A DNA stretch of 64,000 bases. Source: Conus ventricosus (Eukaryota > Mollusca > Gastropoda > Neogastropoda > Conidae). Numbering within the stretch: position 1 is the first letter of the stretch; each line of letters opens with the position of its first letter. Under the pieces are notes generated by a model. That model did not search any database. It saw only the letters and a program-made list of their open reading frames with translations, and was not told the origin of the DNA. The stretch is from assembly GCA_018398815.1 (NCBI GenBank), contig CM031628.1:8819725-8883724 (forward strand). Direction: 5' to 3'. Below are positions 36,010 to 48,182 of the stretch, piece after piece. A program made the translations under genes and the position numbers.

Positions 36010-37015
36010 TGTCCATGCAGTACAGCGACTGTCTCGACCAGTCTTGGTGAGCCATGTCTCCTATCATCATCTGTAGGCAGTCCATGCAGTAATACAGTGA
36101 TTGTAGCACAGTCTTGGTGAGCTGTGTCTATCATCCTCTGTAGGCAGTCCATGCAGTAATACAGTGACTGTAGCACAGTCTTGGTGAGCTGTGTCTATCA
36201 TCCTCTGTAGGCAGTCCATGCAGTAATACAGTGACTGTAGCACAGTCTTGGTGAGCTGTCTCCCCCTATCATCATCTGTAGGCAGTCCATGGAGTAATAC
36301 AGCGACTGTAGCACTGTCTTGGTGAGCTGTCTCCCCCTATTATCCTCTGTAGGCAGTCCATGCAGTAATACAGCGACTGTAGCACTGTCTTTGTGAGCTG
36401 TCTCCCCCTATTATTATCTGTAGGCAGTCCATGCAGTAATACAGCGACTGTAGCACTGTCTTTGTGAGCTGTCTCCCCCTATTATCATCTGTAGGCAGTC
36501 CATGCAGTAATACAGCGACTGTAGCACAGTCTTGGTGAGCTGTGTCTATCATCCTCTGTAGGCAGTCCATGCAGTAATACAGTGACTGTAGCACAGTCTT
36601 GGTGAGCTGTGTCTATCATCCTCTGTAGGCAGTCCATGCAGTCAGTAATACAGTGATTGTAGCACAGTCTTGGTGAGCTGTGTCTATCATCCTCTGTAGG
36701 CAGTCCATGCAGTAATACAGCGACTGTAGCACTGTCTTTGTGAGCTGTCTCCCCCTATTATCTGTAGGCAGTCCATGCAGTAATACAGCGACTGTAGCAC
36801 TGTCTTTGTGAGCTGTCTCCCCCTATTATCATCTGTAGGCAGTCCATGCAGTAATACAGCGACTGTAGCACTGTCTTTGTGAGCTGTCTCCCCTATCATC
36901 CTCTGTAGGCAGTCCATGGAGTAATACAGTGACTGTAGCACTGTCTTTGTGAGCTGTCTCCCCCTATCATCCTCTGTAGGCAGTCCATGGAGTAATACAG
37001 TGACTGCACGACAGT
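36010..37015. repeat. Tandem array of about 69 bp, about 15 copies
   Basis: Units contain GGCAGTCCATGCAGTAATAC, AGTGACTGTAGCAC and GTCTTGGTGAGCTGTGTC. They differ mainly in the segment before the next unit: GTCTATCATCCTCTGTA or CTCCCCCTATTATCATCTGT. These variants occur in blocks, and the block at 36281-36510 resembles the one at 36700-37000. Minus-strand readings with LQSLYYCMDCLQ are period artefacts. Confidence 0.95.
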
Positions 37016-39190
37016 CTTGGTGACCCAGGTCTAGTCCTCGTGGCAGTGACTGAATCCCATCCCCAACATGTCAAGGGAGGGAGGGCGTTGAGGGAGCAAA
37101 AAGTTAGAATTCTTTTTTTCAGGGAATGAACGAGACCTACGAATCCAGTTGCTAGAGCTGGGTTTTTTTTGTTGCTTTTTTTTTTCTCTCCCAAGACGTG
37201 TGCAATTGTGAAGTGCATGAGTGATTCTGTCTGCGCTACGACGCAACGATGGATGTCAGTAATGTATATAAATGTTAGTTCGTATTCTTGATTGTTTTCA
37301 GTACCAGTGTTTCTGATGTGTAACTACTAATGTTAACATGGTGTCGCAGAAAATTCATTTTGTACATTTATGCCTGCCTCTGCATCCCCACCCCTCCCCC
37401 CATCCTCCAACCCCCCCTCTCTCTCTCTCTCTCATTCTCTTTTGAGGTCAGTGATTCAGATTCAGATAGGGATGCGTTTATATGAACCAATTTCAGTTAT
37501 AGGCATCCTGGCCAGAGATTTTTTAGCAGTTTTTGAGGGTTTTTTCTCCGTTTTTTGAACAGATTGTTTAGCCGAGGTGAAACGGTTCATTTCTTGGCTT
37601 GGACAGAACCAGCTGCCACCTTGCAAAAGATAAAATCAGAAGACGTCAAGGGGAAGAATTTATCTTGAACAAGGTGGTTTTTCCCAAGAAAAAGAAGTCT
37701 TCTCTTCCGTTTGGGCCAGACCTTTTGAAAGTGATGTGTGAAAATGATCACACAAGGAAATAATCCATACCCAAGTCAAGAGGATATGGAGATGATCTAA
37801 CTTGTTTTGATATACATTTTTTTTTTTTTTGGGGGGGGGGGGTTGTTTACTTTTTGTTTTGTTTACCGACAAGGACTGATGATCATGAATTTGATTGGTT
37901 TGTTTTTCATCTCAAGTCTTTTTTTTCCGTTATCTTTGTGGGTAAGTTTTACTGTGATTTTGCTGTAAATGAATCGTTTTCTTCAAAATTCTATTTCACC
38001 TCTGTCCTTTCTCTCCCTCCCTCCCTGTAAAATCTTTGTACATAACTCCTGGAAGAATTTGGTTCATGTTTAGAATGAAAAATCATTCGGTTTTCTTCCC
38101 CCATTTTGCAACGTGCTAAAATTGCCCTCATCATACACAAGCCCAATTCCAAAATGTAATAACCTTAGTGCTAGGGTTTTACGTTGTTGAAAGTACTATG
38201 GTGTTCTGAATTCATGTCTGTTCGATTTTGATTTTTAAAAGTTTTTGTTCAGTTGTCTGAACACGAAGAGTGCGCTTACTGCCAATTGTCGTGTGCGCAA
38301 CTTGGGTACTTTTTCATACTGTTTATCTGACTATGATGTGTTGCTTCTCATTTTTGTTGTTTATTTGTTGGAGACTTCATCAGGTTTTTGTTCATGTTTG
38401 CTTCGCGTTGCTAAGCATGTATGGATGTATTCCGTTTCTCTGGGACGCCGAGTTCTGTTAAAAACTGCTAGTGAAGAACAGGTGGTTGTGTGTTTAGGTG
38501 GTTGAGAGGAATGTGGTGCCAGCATCACCTTAAGGGCTGGATCAGACCACCTCACTCATTCCAGTTCATGTTCAGCCCTCTTCTTCAAGTTGTGGATGAC
38601 TGGCATGTTTGGTTTTTTTAGTAGTTTTTTTTTTTTCCAGTTTCTGTCTGGTAATGAGGAGTACCCCCAGGTGGTTGTGTGCGTGATCAGGGTATCTTTC
38701 TTTTCCATTGTCTTTTCCCCCATTTTTTTTTTCACTGTTGGATAATTTGATCATGTTTAGGTCAGAGGGTGTTGGGGAAACGGATGTCACGGCAAACTGC
38801 ATTTTGTCATAGCATTGAGCGATTGTGTTTTTACAGATGGTCTCTTGTATGCGATGTAGATAGGTTATATGCTCAAATTACTTTGCATCAGTCGCGCACA
38901 GCTTTTTTCATCCACTTGCGTGGTAACAAAAACATACTGCATGCATTTTTTCTTTATTCATGAAATATGGAAACCGATATATTATCCCTGGTTATTCATT
39001 TTGCAAAGTAATCTGACGCTAAGATACTTCACTTTTCCCCTGTTAGGGTTAAAACGGATGTGTCGTGGTTGGTTACATTCACATGGTCATAGTGTGAACT
39101 GGATTTCGGTCCATCCGGAGACGCAGCGAAACCAGTAATGGAGTGCACCAAGTGAAGTGGCCAAAAAGTGAAATGCAGGAAAAGTGGTTC
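37016..39190. other. Flank with simple repeats
   Basis: A CT microsatellite at about 37415-37434 and a T13-G11 compound tract at about 37818-37841. No gene is recognised; if the 3' UTR is long it may extend into here. Confidence 0.4.
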
Positions 39191-39620
39191 ACACAGTCAG
39201 TGGTTGAAAGGTTTAATTCTCGACCATTGTTGGGGAGGGGTTGAAACGAGTCTTTGAAAATTCATTGCCATTAGATAAAGGTTAATTCTTGACCATCACT
39301 TTGAAAATGTGATTAGGGGCAACTTGACCATAGATAGGAAGGGGGGGTTGGTGTTGAAATGAGTCTGAAAGTAATGAGATTAGGGATCATTTTGACCATA
39401 ATTATGAAATGGAGGGGATGTTGGATCGAGTCTGAAAATTGACCATAATTATGAAGGAGGCAGGGAGTTGAAACGAATCTTTGAAAATGTGAGAAAATGA
39501 CGCTATTTCGTCTCGAGGGCAGGACTGACCTTGTAGACCAAGGGCGTTCGCAAAGAAGAAAAGATATTAGATTAGGGCTAATTTTTAATGATTATGAAGG
39601 GGGAGGGGATTGGTCTTGGA
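39191..39620. repeat. Weak, diverged tandem repeat
   Basis: Irregular recurrence of GAAACGAGTCTTTGAAAAT, TTGACCATAATTATGAA and GGGAGGGG segments, four or five times at a spacing of about 60-90 bp. Confidence 0.6.
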
Positions 39621-40339
39621 AGATGGTGGATTTGTGTCCAACTGTGGGAGAATGTTTTCCCATGAACAGGGCAGACCTGAATCCAAGATGTAGGGATTTT
39701 TAATAGAGACGTGCTGAGCGAGGTACAGGATACTGGCTTTTACCATGGGGTGTAAACATTTTTCCACCAGCCCATCACAAATTACATCGTCTATACTTGC
39801 ATCAATCACACAAATGGAATACTTGTTTTCTAACTTTGTACATTTATTAACAGCGACACATGTGCAATTCTTTGCATTTTTTACACCATTTGCCTGTGTT
39901 GGTACAGCAGTGCAATGTACCGTTACCACTCCCTCTCCCATTTTCCATCCTGTTGCCGCTTAATTTGTCCCACCTGTATTTATTTGTTACTGTTGACTTG
40001 GTGTGCACCGTTCACAGCCACAGCAGACATGGCGTAGCGCTACAGTTACTGAAACTGCTTAGGATTCTCAATTCTGCAACATCTCTACTCACACACTGTC
40101 GGTCACTCGTGTTCAAAATGCAGCGCAGTACACGTTAAACGTGCCCGCACAGAAATCCTTGGAGACTGTAGACCAGTGGTCCCTGTGCTGCTACACATCT
40201 GCTGTAGCTTGTGGATGGTCAATATATGTGCATGTTGTACATCGTAGTTTGTCCATAAACATGCTTTTTCTTCTATAAACTGTATATAATTAAACAAAAA
40301 ATTGTTTTTCTAAATGATCTTGGCGTGTTTTACTCAAGT
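39621..40339. other. Spacer with possible polyadenylation signal
   Basis: AATTAAAC at about 40286-40293 contains ATTAAA, the commonest variant polyadenylation signal, in an AT-rich stretch with a T-rich sequence after it. Whether it serves the gene ending at 33600 (a 6.7-kb 3' UTR) is unknown. No coding gene is seen. Confidence 0.35.
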
Positions 40340-42960
40340 CCAGATAACCTCACTGTATACAGTTCTGCCTCTCTGTCGCTGTGCTTGTGCGTTGTTTACT
40401 TGTCTGAAATGTCCCCCATTTACAAGACTAACTTTGCAGTCGCACCGTTCACCAGAGGAAAAGATTGCCCGGTTTTTACCCCCAGCGAATGTTATGTCCC
40501 TCCCTCTCTTTCTCTCAGTTACTCCTTTTACCTCAAAAGTCTCTGCAGTCGCTCTATAAACATCAGTCCTGGGTCATGGTTTTCCCAAGAACGTCGCTCT
40601 ACAGTCGCCCAGTTCGCCTCAAAAAGTTGTTCCAGTGGCTCTGCTCACCTCAGTTTTTGCAGTCACTCTCAACTACAAATGAATTCGCCAGTCTATTTTT
40701 ACCTCAGTCTGTACAGCCACCCTGTTCACCTTAACGTCTCTGCAGTCATTCCGTTTACAATCGAGTTTGCAGTCCCTATTTTTACCTCGGTCTGTACAGT
40801 CATCCTGTTCACCTCAAAGTCTCTGCAGTCATTCCGTTTACTACAGTTGAATTTGCAGTCTATTTTTACCACAGTCTGTACAGTCATCCTGTTCACCTCA
40901 ACGTCTCTGCAGTTATTCCGTTATACTACAATTGAGTTTGCAGTCCCTATTTTTACCTCAGTCACCCTGTTCACCTCAAAGTCTCTGCAGTCGTTCTGTT
41001 TACAATTGAGTTTGCAGTCTCTATTTTTACCTCAGACAGTCTGTACAGTCACCCTGTTCACCTCAGTTTCTGCAGTCGTTCTGTTTACAACAATTGAATT
41101 CGCCGGTCTATTTTACCTCAGTCTGTACAGTCACCCTGTTCACCTCAAAGTTTCTGCAGTCGTTCTGTTTACAACAAATGAATTTGCCAGTCAATTTTTA
41201 CCTCACAGTCTGTACAGTCACCCTGTTCACCTCAAAGTCTCTGCAGTCGTTCTATTTACAACAAATGTCTTGGCAGTCAACCTGTTCATCTCATAGTCTT
41301 TGCAGTCTCTTTTCACCTCAAAACCGCTCTGTTTCCCTCAAAAAGTTTTTGTAGTCACTCTGTTTCACCTCAAAGTCTTTGCTGTTGCTCTGTTCACTAG
41401 GTCTCAGCAGTCGTTCCGTTTACTACAAACGTCTTTGCAGTCAACCTGTTCATCTCAAAAAGTCTTTAGTCGCGTTTACCTCAAAATTCTTTGCCGTTGC
41501 AGTTTCCTCAGTCTTTACAGTCACTATTTACCTCAAGTCTTGGCAGTCGCTCGTTTACTCAAAAAATCTCTGCAGTCATTCTGCTTACCTCAAACTTTTT
41601 TTAATTGCTCCGTTTACCTTAAATTTTTGTAGTTGCTCTGTTCACCTAAAAAGTCTTTGCAGTCGTTCTGTTTACTACAAACGTCTCTGCAGTCACTCTT
41701 TCCACCTCAAAACGTGTTTGCAGTCGCTTTGTTTACTTCAAAATACTCTGCCGTTGCTGTTTTCCTCAGCCTTTACAGTCCCCCTGTTCACCTGTCTTTG
41801 CAGTCGCTCTGTTCACCTGTCTTTGCAGTCGCTCTGTATACACAAAAAGTCTTTTGAGTAACTGTCTGCATCAAAAAGTCTTTGTAGTTACCTTGTTCAC
41901 CTCAAAAAGTCTTTGTAGTCGCTCTGTTCACCTCGGTCTTTGCAGTCACTCTGTTCACCTCGGTCTTTGCAGTCGCTCTGTATACACAAAGTCTTCCGAG
42001 TAACTGTCTACATCAAAAAGTCTTTGTAGTTGCTCTGTTCACCTCAAAGTCTTTGCAGTCGTTCTGTACAAACTTTTTTGCAGTAGTTCTGTTTGCAACG
42101 GTCTTTGCAGTCGCTCTGTTTACCTCAAAAAGTCTTTGTAGTTGCTCTTTTCACCTAAAAAATGCTTTGGAATTGCTCTATTCACCTCAAAGTCTTTGCA
42201 GTCGCTCTGTTTATTACAGACGCCTTTGCAGTCAACCTGTTCATCTCAAAACGTCTTTGCAGTCGATCTGTTCACCTCAAAATGCCTCTGTAGTTGTTCA
42301 GTTTACCTCAAATGCCTCTGCAGTCGCTCCGTTTACCTCAGAAAGTCTTTGCAGTCGTTCTAGTTACCTCAAAGTCTTGGCAGTCGCTCTGTTTACTCAA
42401 CCTGTTCAACTCGTAAAGTCTTTTGCAGTCACTCTTTCCACCTCAAAACGTGTTTGCAGTCGCTTTGTTTACTTCAAAATTCCTTGCCGTCGATCTGTTC
42501 ACCTCAAAAAGCCTCTGCAGTTGCTCAGCTTACCTCAAAAGCTTATGCAGTCGCTGTTTACCTCAAAGTCTTTGCAGTCGTTCTTTTTCCCTCAAAAAGT
42601 CTTTGCAATCTCTCGGTCACCTCAAAGTCTTCAGTCGCTCTCTTTCGTCTTGGCAGTCGCTCTGTTTGCCTCAAACAGTCTTTACAGTGGCTCTGCTTAG
42701 CATAAAGGCGTTGAAGTCGCTCTGTTTACCTCAGTCTTTACAGTGGCTCTGCTTAGCATAAAAGGCGTTGAAGTCGCTCTGTTTGCCTCAAACAGTCTTT
42801 ACAGTGGCTCTGCTTAGCATAAAGGCGTTGAAGTCGCTCTGCCTCAAACAGTCTTTGCAGTGGCTCTGCTTAGCATAAAGGCGTTGAAGTCGCTCTGTTT
42901 GCCTCAAACAGTCTTTGCAGTGGCTATGTTCACGTCAAAATTCTTGGCAGTCGCCCTCTT
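40340..42960. repeat. Tandem array of about 29-31 bp with higher-order structure
   Basis: The basic unit is like CACCTCAAAGTCTTTGCAGT then CGCTCTGTTTA. In about 40690-41290 three unit types alternate to give a higher-order period of 82-87 bp, marked by TGTACAG at 40710, 40793, 40877, 41042, 41124 and 41211. In about 42663-42925 a different higher-order unit of about 61 bp with GCTTAGCATAAAGGCGTTGA is repeated about four times. Long plus-strand open frames (40325-41296 and 42053-42700) result from periods near a multiple of three. Confidence 0.92.
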
Positions 42961-43834
42961 GTAAACACGCACTTTGGAGACATCACTGAAATCTCGCAAT
43001 ACCTTTCCGATATCGCAGCCGATCTGCATCAAGGACGTCAGTCTTTTGGAGTGAAGTTCTCCTCCTCCATTCCGGCCATTTCCCAGGGGAATGCCGTCCG
43101 TTACAGATGCCTGGCCAGCTGTGGTCCCTTTCAAGCTTTTTCAATCCGCCTCTGGAACGGGAGTCTGCCTATGCTGTCTTCCACAATAGATGTGGCACTG
43201 CCTATACCGTCTTTCACAATAGATGTGGCAATGTTGCCATTGCCTTTTCCGATAAGGATGACTCGGCGTTCTGGAGAGTGACAAAAGGTCCTTCCCGGCA
43301 TGCAAGCTGGCTGAACGTTTTTCGCCGGCAGTGTCGACCGGTCAGAAGGGAGGAACGAGAAGTTCAGCCAGATGCTTCAGGTGTACACACGGCTTCCTTC
43401 ACCTTCCTCACCTGCTGCTGAAGGGGCGGCCTCTCATTCTGTCTTCCTCCTTGCAGGTCTGGTCACCATCCTCGTGGGTCTGCGGAAAACATTTGTAGTT
43501 TTTCATTACGGCCCAGCCGACCACCCAGTGTTGTAAGTGTGTATGTGCGTGTGTGCGAGTGAGTGCGTGTGCAAGTTGTGTGCGTGTGTGTGCGAGTGAG
43601 TGTGTGTGTGTGCGTGTGTTTCCATGGATGTTAAGTTCATGCAAAACAAAAGGTCACATTATGAACATGTCAGTTCAAGATAGCCGACTACACAGTGTTT
43701 GGTTGGCTGGCTGTGTGTTATTTTCACGGATGTAAAACAAAAGATCACATCATGAACACGTCGGTTCAAGAAAGAAAAGACACATCCTGTAAAGCAAACG
43801 AGACAAGCGCAGCGAAAATACGAATATCCTTAAG
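42961..43834. other. Spacer with small duplications and TG repeat
   Basis: A 31-bp direct repeat with CACAATAGATGTGGCA lies at about 43175-43235. A TG-rich microsatellite is at about 43533-43622. Two copies of an ACAAAAGATCACATCATGAA-like stretch are about 92 bp apart (about 43645 and 43737). A short GCCCAGCCGACC match to the SINE-core motif is at about 43512. No exon is supported. Confidence 0.5.
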
Positions 43835-44155
43835 GCAGCTAAGACTGAGCCATGAAGGCAGCTAAGACTGGGCCATGAAGGCAGCTACTGGGCCATGAAG
43901 GCAGCTAAGACTGGGCCATGAAGGCAGCTAAGACTGGGCCATGAAGGCAGCTACTGGGCCATGAAGGCAGCTAAGACGGGCCATGAAGGCAGCTAAGACT
44001 GGGCCATGAAGGCAGCTAAGACTGGGCCATGAAGGCAGCTAAGACTGGGCCATGAAGGCAGCTACTGGGCCATGAAGGCAGCTACTGGGCCATGAAGGCA
44101 GCTAAGACTGGGCCATGAAGGCAGCTAAGACTGGGCCATGAAGGCAGGCAGCATA
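43835..44155. repeat. 23-bp tandem array with 19-20-bp deletion variant, about 14 copies
   Basis: Unit GGGCCATGAAGGCAGCTAAG plus ACT; several copies lack AAGA or a similar stretch (GCAGCTACTGGGCC). Short and long units occur in a mixed order, useful as a variant map for allele comparison. Confidence 0.95.
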
Positions 44156-44799
44156 GGTAGTTAGGGTGTGTGTGTGTGTGCGTGCATATCCTTTACGTGC
44201 ATGGAGAGGTCGTGGAAATTTGGTGGTGGACAGAATGCCTTTGATGCGATATAATGAAAGAGTAGTGTGTGTGTGCATGTGTCCGTGCATGTGTGCATAC
44301 ATATGTGAGTGTGAATATTGAGTGTCAGTTTGTGTCGGTGTGTGTGTGTGTGTGTGAATACGCCAATATGTGCGATGTGCGTGGGAGGGCGGGTAAGGGG
44401 AGTCGGGATGCCTTTAGAGGTGCGGGGGGGGGGGGGGGGGGGGGGAGGCATGGCATGGAACATCCACCTGTACGGTATCTAACAGACATGGCATCAAACC
44501 CTGTACAGACCTGTACAGAAGATACAACGCCTTGACTGCTGTGAAGTAGAAGAGAAGTCAAGAAGTACAACCTACGACCTGCTCACCTCCCCACTCCACG
44601 CCCAGGCCCGCCGAAACTCATTGAAACTCGCCATCGTGGCAAAAATAATTACCTAGTGATCATTAGCATTGTTTTCTGACCCGCCAACACCAGGTCTTTT
44701 TGTACTCCCAGTTCTTAAAGAACAGCGAGTACTTTAGAATGGAAAGAAGAAATGCTGTCTGTGTGTGTGTCTGTGTGCGTGTCCGTGGTCAAAATGTGT
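44156..44799. other. TG microsatellites and a G run
   Basis: TG repeats at about 44167-44182, 44264-44310 and 44336-44356, and a run of about 24 G at 44422-44445. No gene is seen. Confidence 0.55.
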
Positions 44800-45960
44800 T
44801 CCACTCTCTCCAGACAAAACTACTGGGCCGATCTTTCTGAAAAATTGTAGGTATGTTCACTGGGTCAAGGATGATGCCCGATGTTTTAGTTTACCGTTAC
44901 AGCCGTTACTAACGGCCTGTAACGGTGTTTCTTCTCCATGGAATATCTCAGAAAGTACTTGGCTGATCTTTGTGAAAATTAGCAGGTATGTTCAATTATG
45001 GGTCATGGATGATGCCCGATGTTTTAGTTTACCCCGTTACAGCCGTTACTAACGGCTGTAACAGCCTGTAACGATTTTTCTTCTTATAGAATATCTCAAA
45101 AACTACTTGGCCGATCTTTCTGAAAATTTGTACGTATGTTCATTATGGGTCACGGATGATGACCGATGTTTTAGTTTACCGTTACAGCCGTTACTAACGC
45201 TGTAACGGTTTTTCTTCTTTATAGAATATCTCAAAAAGAACTTGGCCGATCTTTCTGAAAATTTGTAGGTATGTTCATTATGGGTCACGAATAATGCCCG
45301 ATGTTTTAGTTTACCATATATACCGTTACTAACGGCTGTAACGGCCTGTAACGCTTTTTCTTCTTCATAGAATATCTCGGAAAAGTACTTGGCTGATCTT
45401 TGTTAACATTAGCAGGTATGTCATTATGGGTCACGAATAATGCCCGATGTTTTAGTTTACCGTTATAGTCGTTACTAACGGCTGTAACGGCCTGTTACAG
45501 TTGTTTTTTCTTTATGGAATATCTCGGAAAGTGCTAAGCTGATCTTTGTGAACATTACCAAGTATGTTCACTATGGGTTACGGATGATACCCGATGTTTT
45601 AGTTTACCGTTACTAACGGCTGTAACGGCCTGTAACAATTTTTCTTCTTTATAGAATATCTCAGAGTGTACTTGGCCGATCTTTGTGAAAATTAGCATGT
45701 ATGTTCATTATGGGTCACGGATGATGCCCAATGTTTTAGTTTACCGTTATAGCCGTTACTAACGGCTGTAACGGTTTTTTCTTCTTTATGGAATATCTCA
45801 GAAAGTACGTGGCCGATATTTCTGAAAATTTGTACGTATGTTCATTATAGGTCACAGACGATGGCCGATGTTTACCAGAATAGCCATTACTAACGGTTAC
45901 ACCAGTCCAAGACGGGTTTTCCTCTTTATGGAATATCTCACGCGTATTCGGGATAAACTG
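44800..45960. repeat. Tandem array of about 140 bp with internal hairpin, eight copies
   Basis: Eight copies marked by GATCTTT (or GATATTT) at about 44829, 44964, 45112, 45249, 45391, 45540, 45679 and 45815. Each has TTGGCCGATCTTTCTGAAAA, GTATGTTCATTATGGGTCAC, GATGCCCGATGTTTTAGTTT and then CCGTTACAGCCGTT-ACT-AACGGCTGTAACGG or a shortened form of it. In the fullest copies that palindrome has a 14-bp perfect stem and a 3-base loop. Confidence 0.92.
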
Positions 45961-46101
45961 GGAGTACGTTTATATGCTTTGCGTCTTGGTTTGTTGTTGT
46001 TTTTAACAGCCACAAATCTGTCCTTCAGTCGGTCTGTCTAGCTGCCTCTCTGTCCGTCTCTCCATCTGTCTATCATCAAAATGGTTGATTTTAACGAGGC
46101 G

Positions 46102-46163
46102 ACAGTCCTGATAAGGCCCTTTGCGGTCGGCTGGGCTATAAGCAAAATTATCTTATCAAAATG
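46102..46163 (-). mobile_element. Dispersed SINE-core-like motif, copy 3 (minus strand)
   Basis: On the minus strand it reads GATAAGATAATTTTGCTTAT, then AGCCCAGCCGACCGCAAAGG and GCCTTATCAGG, matching 4832-4889. An AG-rich microsatellite follows at about 46248-46312. Confidence 0.65.
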
Positions 46164-47019
46164 TCTCATTTCATCATGATCATAAATATTTTCCTCCTGC
46201 AGAATGATCGTCACCACCACCATCCGATTTGTATCAAAATCGCTTACGAGAGAAAGAGAGAGAGACAGACAGACAGACATACAGACCGACAGGCAACCGA
46301 GAGAGAGAGAGACGGATGCAACTTCATTTAAATATTAATGCCAAGAAGACTGATCGAGTTTCAAAACGACCATTCGGGGTTGGCTTCCCCCCCCCCCCCC
46401 CCCCCCCCCCCCCCCGCAAAGAATTGATCGATAAAAAGGCCCGGTAGCTTTTTCTAAACGCAGTTATCTGCTGACATGACACCAAAACACCAGCAGCCTT
46501 CATCTTCACCTGACGGCCACGATCAGACGGATCTCCCTGCCTCTTCATGGGTGGCGTGTACGGAAAGATCTATCCAGACACGCCTGACGGGCCGAGAATC
46601 AAAACGTTCAGCCCCTCTGTGAGCGTGTTGTCAACAGGCCGCGACATCTCGGTGTTCGCCTCAAAAGACTAGCTGAGCTCAGTACGCCCTTACAGAGACC
46701 AGCCTTACATTTTCCCTGAAAAACAAACGAACATGCGAAGATGAGGGTGGGGAGGGTGAAAACGCACACCTACCCGCTGTGGCCAACATCAGTAGTAATT
46801 GGCTTTGGGCTCGGTGCGTGGAAGCCTAGACTTGGAGTCATGCACGGGTGACGGCTGACACAGCTGTTTCCGACAGCTCATCCCAGCCTCTGATGGTGGT
46901 GGTGGTGAGAAAAAGGAGTCGATTTGATCGGCATTCAATCCGTTGGCAGCTGACGGGGGTGGCTTCTGTGCTGCCGAGTTGGAGCGACGGGGATGTTAGA
47001 CATGCTCACTGCTGCCCGG

Positions 47020-48180
47020 TGGTTCATGTTCTTGGGACAGCGCTGTCAGTCTTGTCACCATTCTTCGATGCAGGAGAGAGGGAGGGCCATCGCTGTAATC
47101 CGACGATGCTGATGCAACTGACGTGCAACAGCGACTGACTACAAATCTTGCTTCTCTTCTTTGACAGATTCCTTATTGATGTTACAGAGTACGGGCGTCT
47201 CATGCTGTCCATGTGTACCCAAGTGTAAGGCGGGCAAGGTATTGCAAGAGACCTTTTAACGATTGTACTACTCTTTAAACTGCGCCACGTAAAGCCGAGG
47301 GTCTCATTGGCTTTAGAGCTAACGGTGTACATGCGCTTGGCCTTGTTGAGGTTCCGGGTGATGACACCCAGATACTCGGAAGAGGTGGCATTTTCCCAGG
47401 TTTAGCCGTGAAAATGCTGGTGTTCGATTGTACATGTAACCACCTCTTCAGTGACAGAGAGGATGGTATATTTTCCAGGGTGGAACGCCACATCCCATTT
47501 CTCCTCCCAATCTTCAAAGCGTTGGAGCCAGATCTTAGTGAGCTGGTCCTGATCACAGTTTGTGGCAGTGTTCCGACAGACAGCAAGGTAAGGCAACGTA
47601 GTGTTAGCCCAGCCAACCGCAACGGGCTATGCCAGGGCTGTTGACCGTGTCATCAGCAAACAGCTGTGCTGGTAAAGAGATCTTTCCTGGGAGATGTTTT
47701 AATTTCCCAAGAAAAGTACTGATCCTAGAACCGATCCTTGTGCAACTCCTGGACACACACCGGCAAGATCCAATTTTGTGCCACTGACCGCTCCGTCACC
47801 GTCTTGGTGGAACGAGCTGACCCCTCCATGGACTGGCCCCCGTACTCCACAGCGACAGCTTGTTTAGAAGCAGACTGTGGTGGACTTCGTCAATGGCTTT
47901 TGCAAAATCCACGAGGACATCGGTTTTATTCCCTTATTCCATACTAATAAAGAGGTGCTACGTGACGTCAAGACGCTGTGTCTCGCCAGATCTACATGTG
48001 CGGAACCCCCGCTGTTCTATGCTAACAATGTTGTTACTCTCGGCGTGGGACAGAGAAAAACGACGATGACGTGTCAAAGGATCTCGCATGGGATGGGGTA
48101 TGCGAGTCAGGCCGGTACTTGCATGGATAATGTCTCCTTGAAAATGGGCGCCATGTTGGCAGTGCCTATGCCATGGAGCA
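47020..48180 (-). pseudogene. Non-LTR retrotransposon RT pseudogene, minus strand
   Basis: Reading the minus strand across frame changes, the blocks of a LINE reverse transcriptase appear in order. TANMAPIFKE lies at about 48160, EQRGFRTCRSGETQRL at about 48035-47988, VDFAKAIDEVHHSLLLNKL (motif A) at about 47915-47858, GVAQGSVLGS (motif B region) at about 47750-47715, and LFADDTV (catalytic motif C) with FADD at 47649-47660. Then come YLAVC, LQRFEDWEEKWDVAFHPGKY at about 47540-47475, and an EARFV segment further down. About 45-50 bases (about 47597-47643) interrupt the normally continuous FADDTV-to-YLAV stretch and resemble the SINE-core motif. Several stops and frameshifts make it a dead copy. 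A corrupted second copy lies in the downstream duplicate. Confidence 0.88.
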
Positions 48181-48182
48181 AC

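Noticed and set aside
33601..40290. A definite 3' UTR end at the ATTAAA near 40287
   Set aside because: The distance to the stop codon is 6.7 kb and no transcript evidence is available, so the end is left open.
40325..41296. 323-codon plus-strand frame as a repeat protein
   Set aside because: The frame follows the higher-order repeat period of about 84 bp and ends where the spacing changes. There is no splice, start or domain support.
43440..43530. Possible exon after a TCCTCCTTGCAG acceptor-like string at about 43455
   Set aside because: The downstream frame is short, no donor with fitting phase was found, and the translation resembles nothing known.
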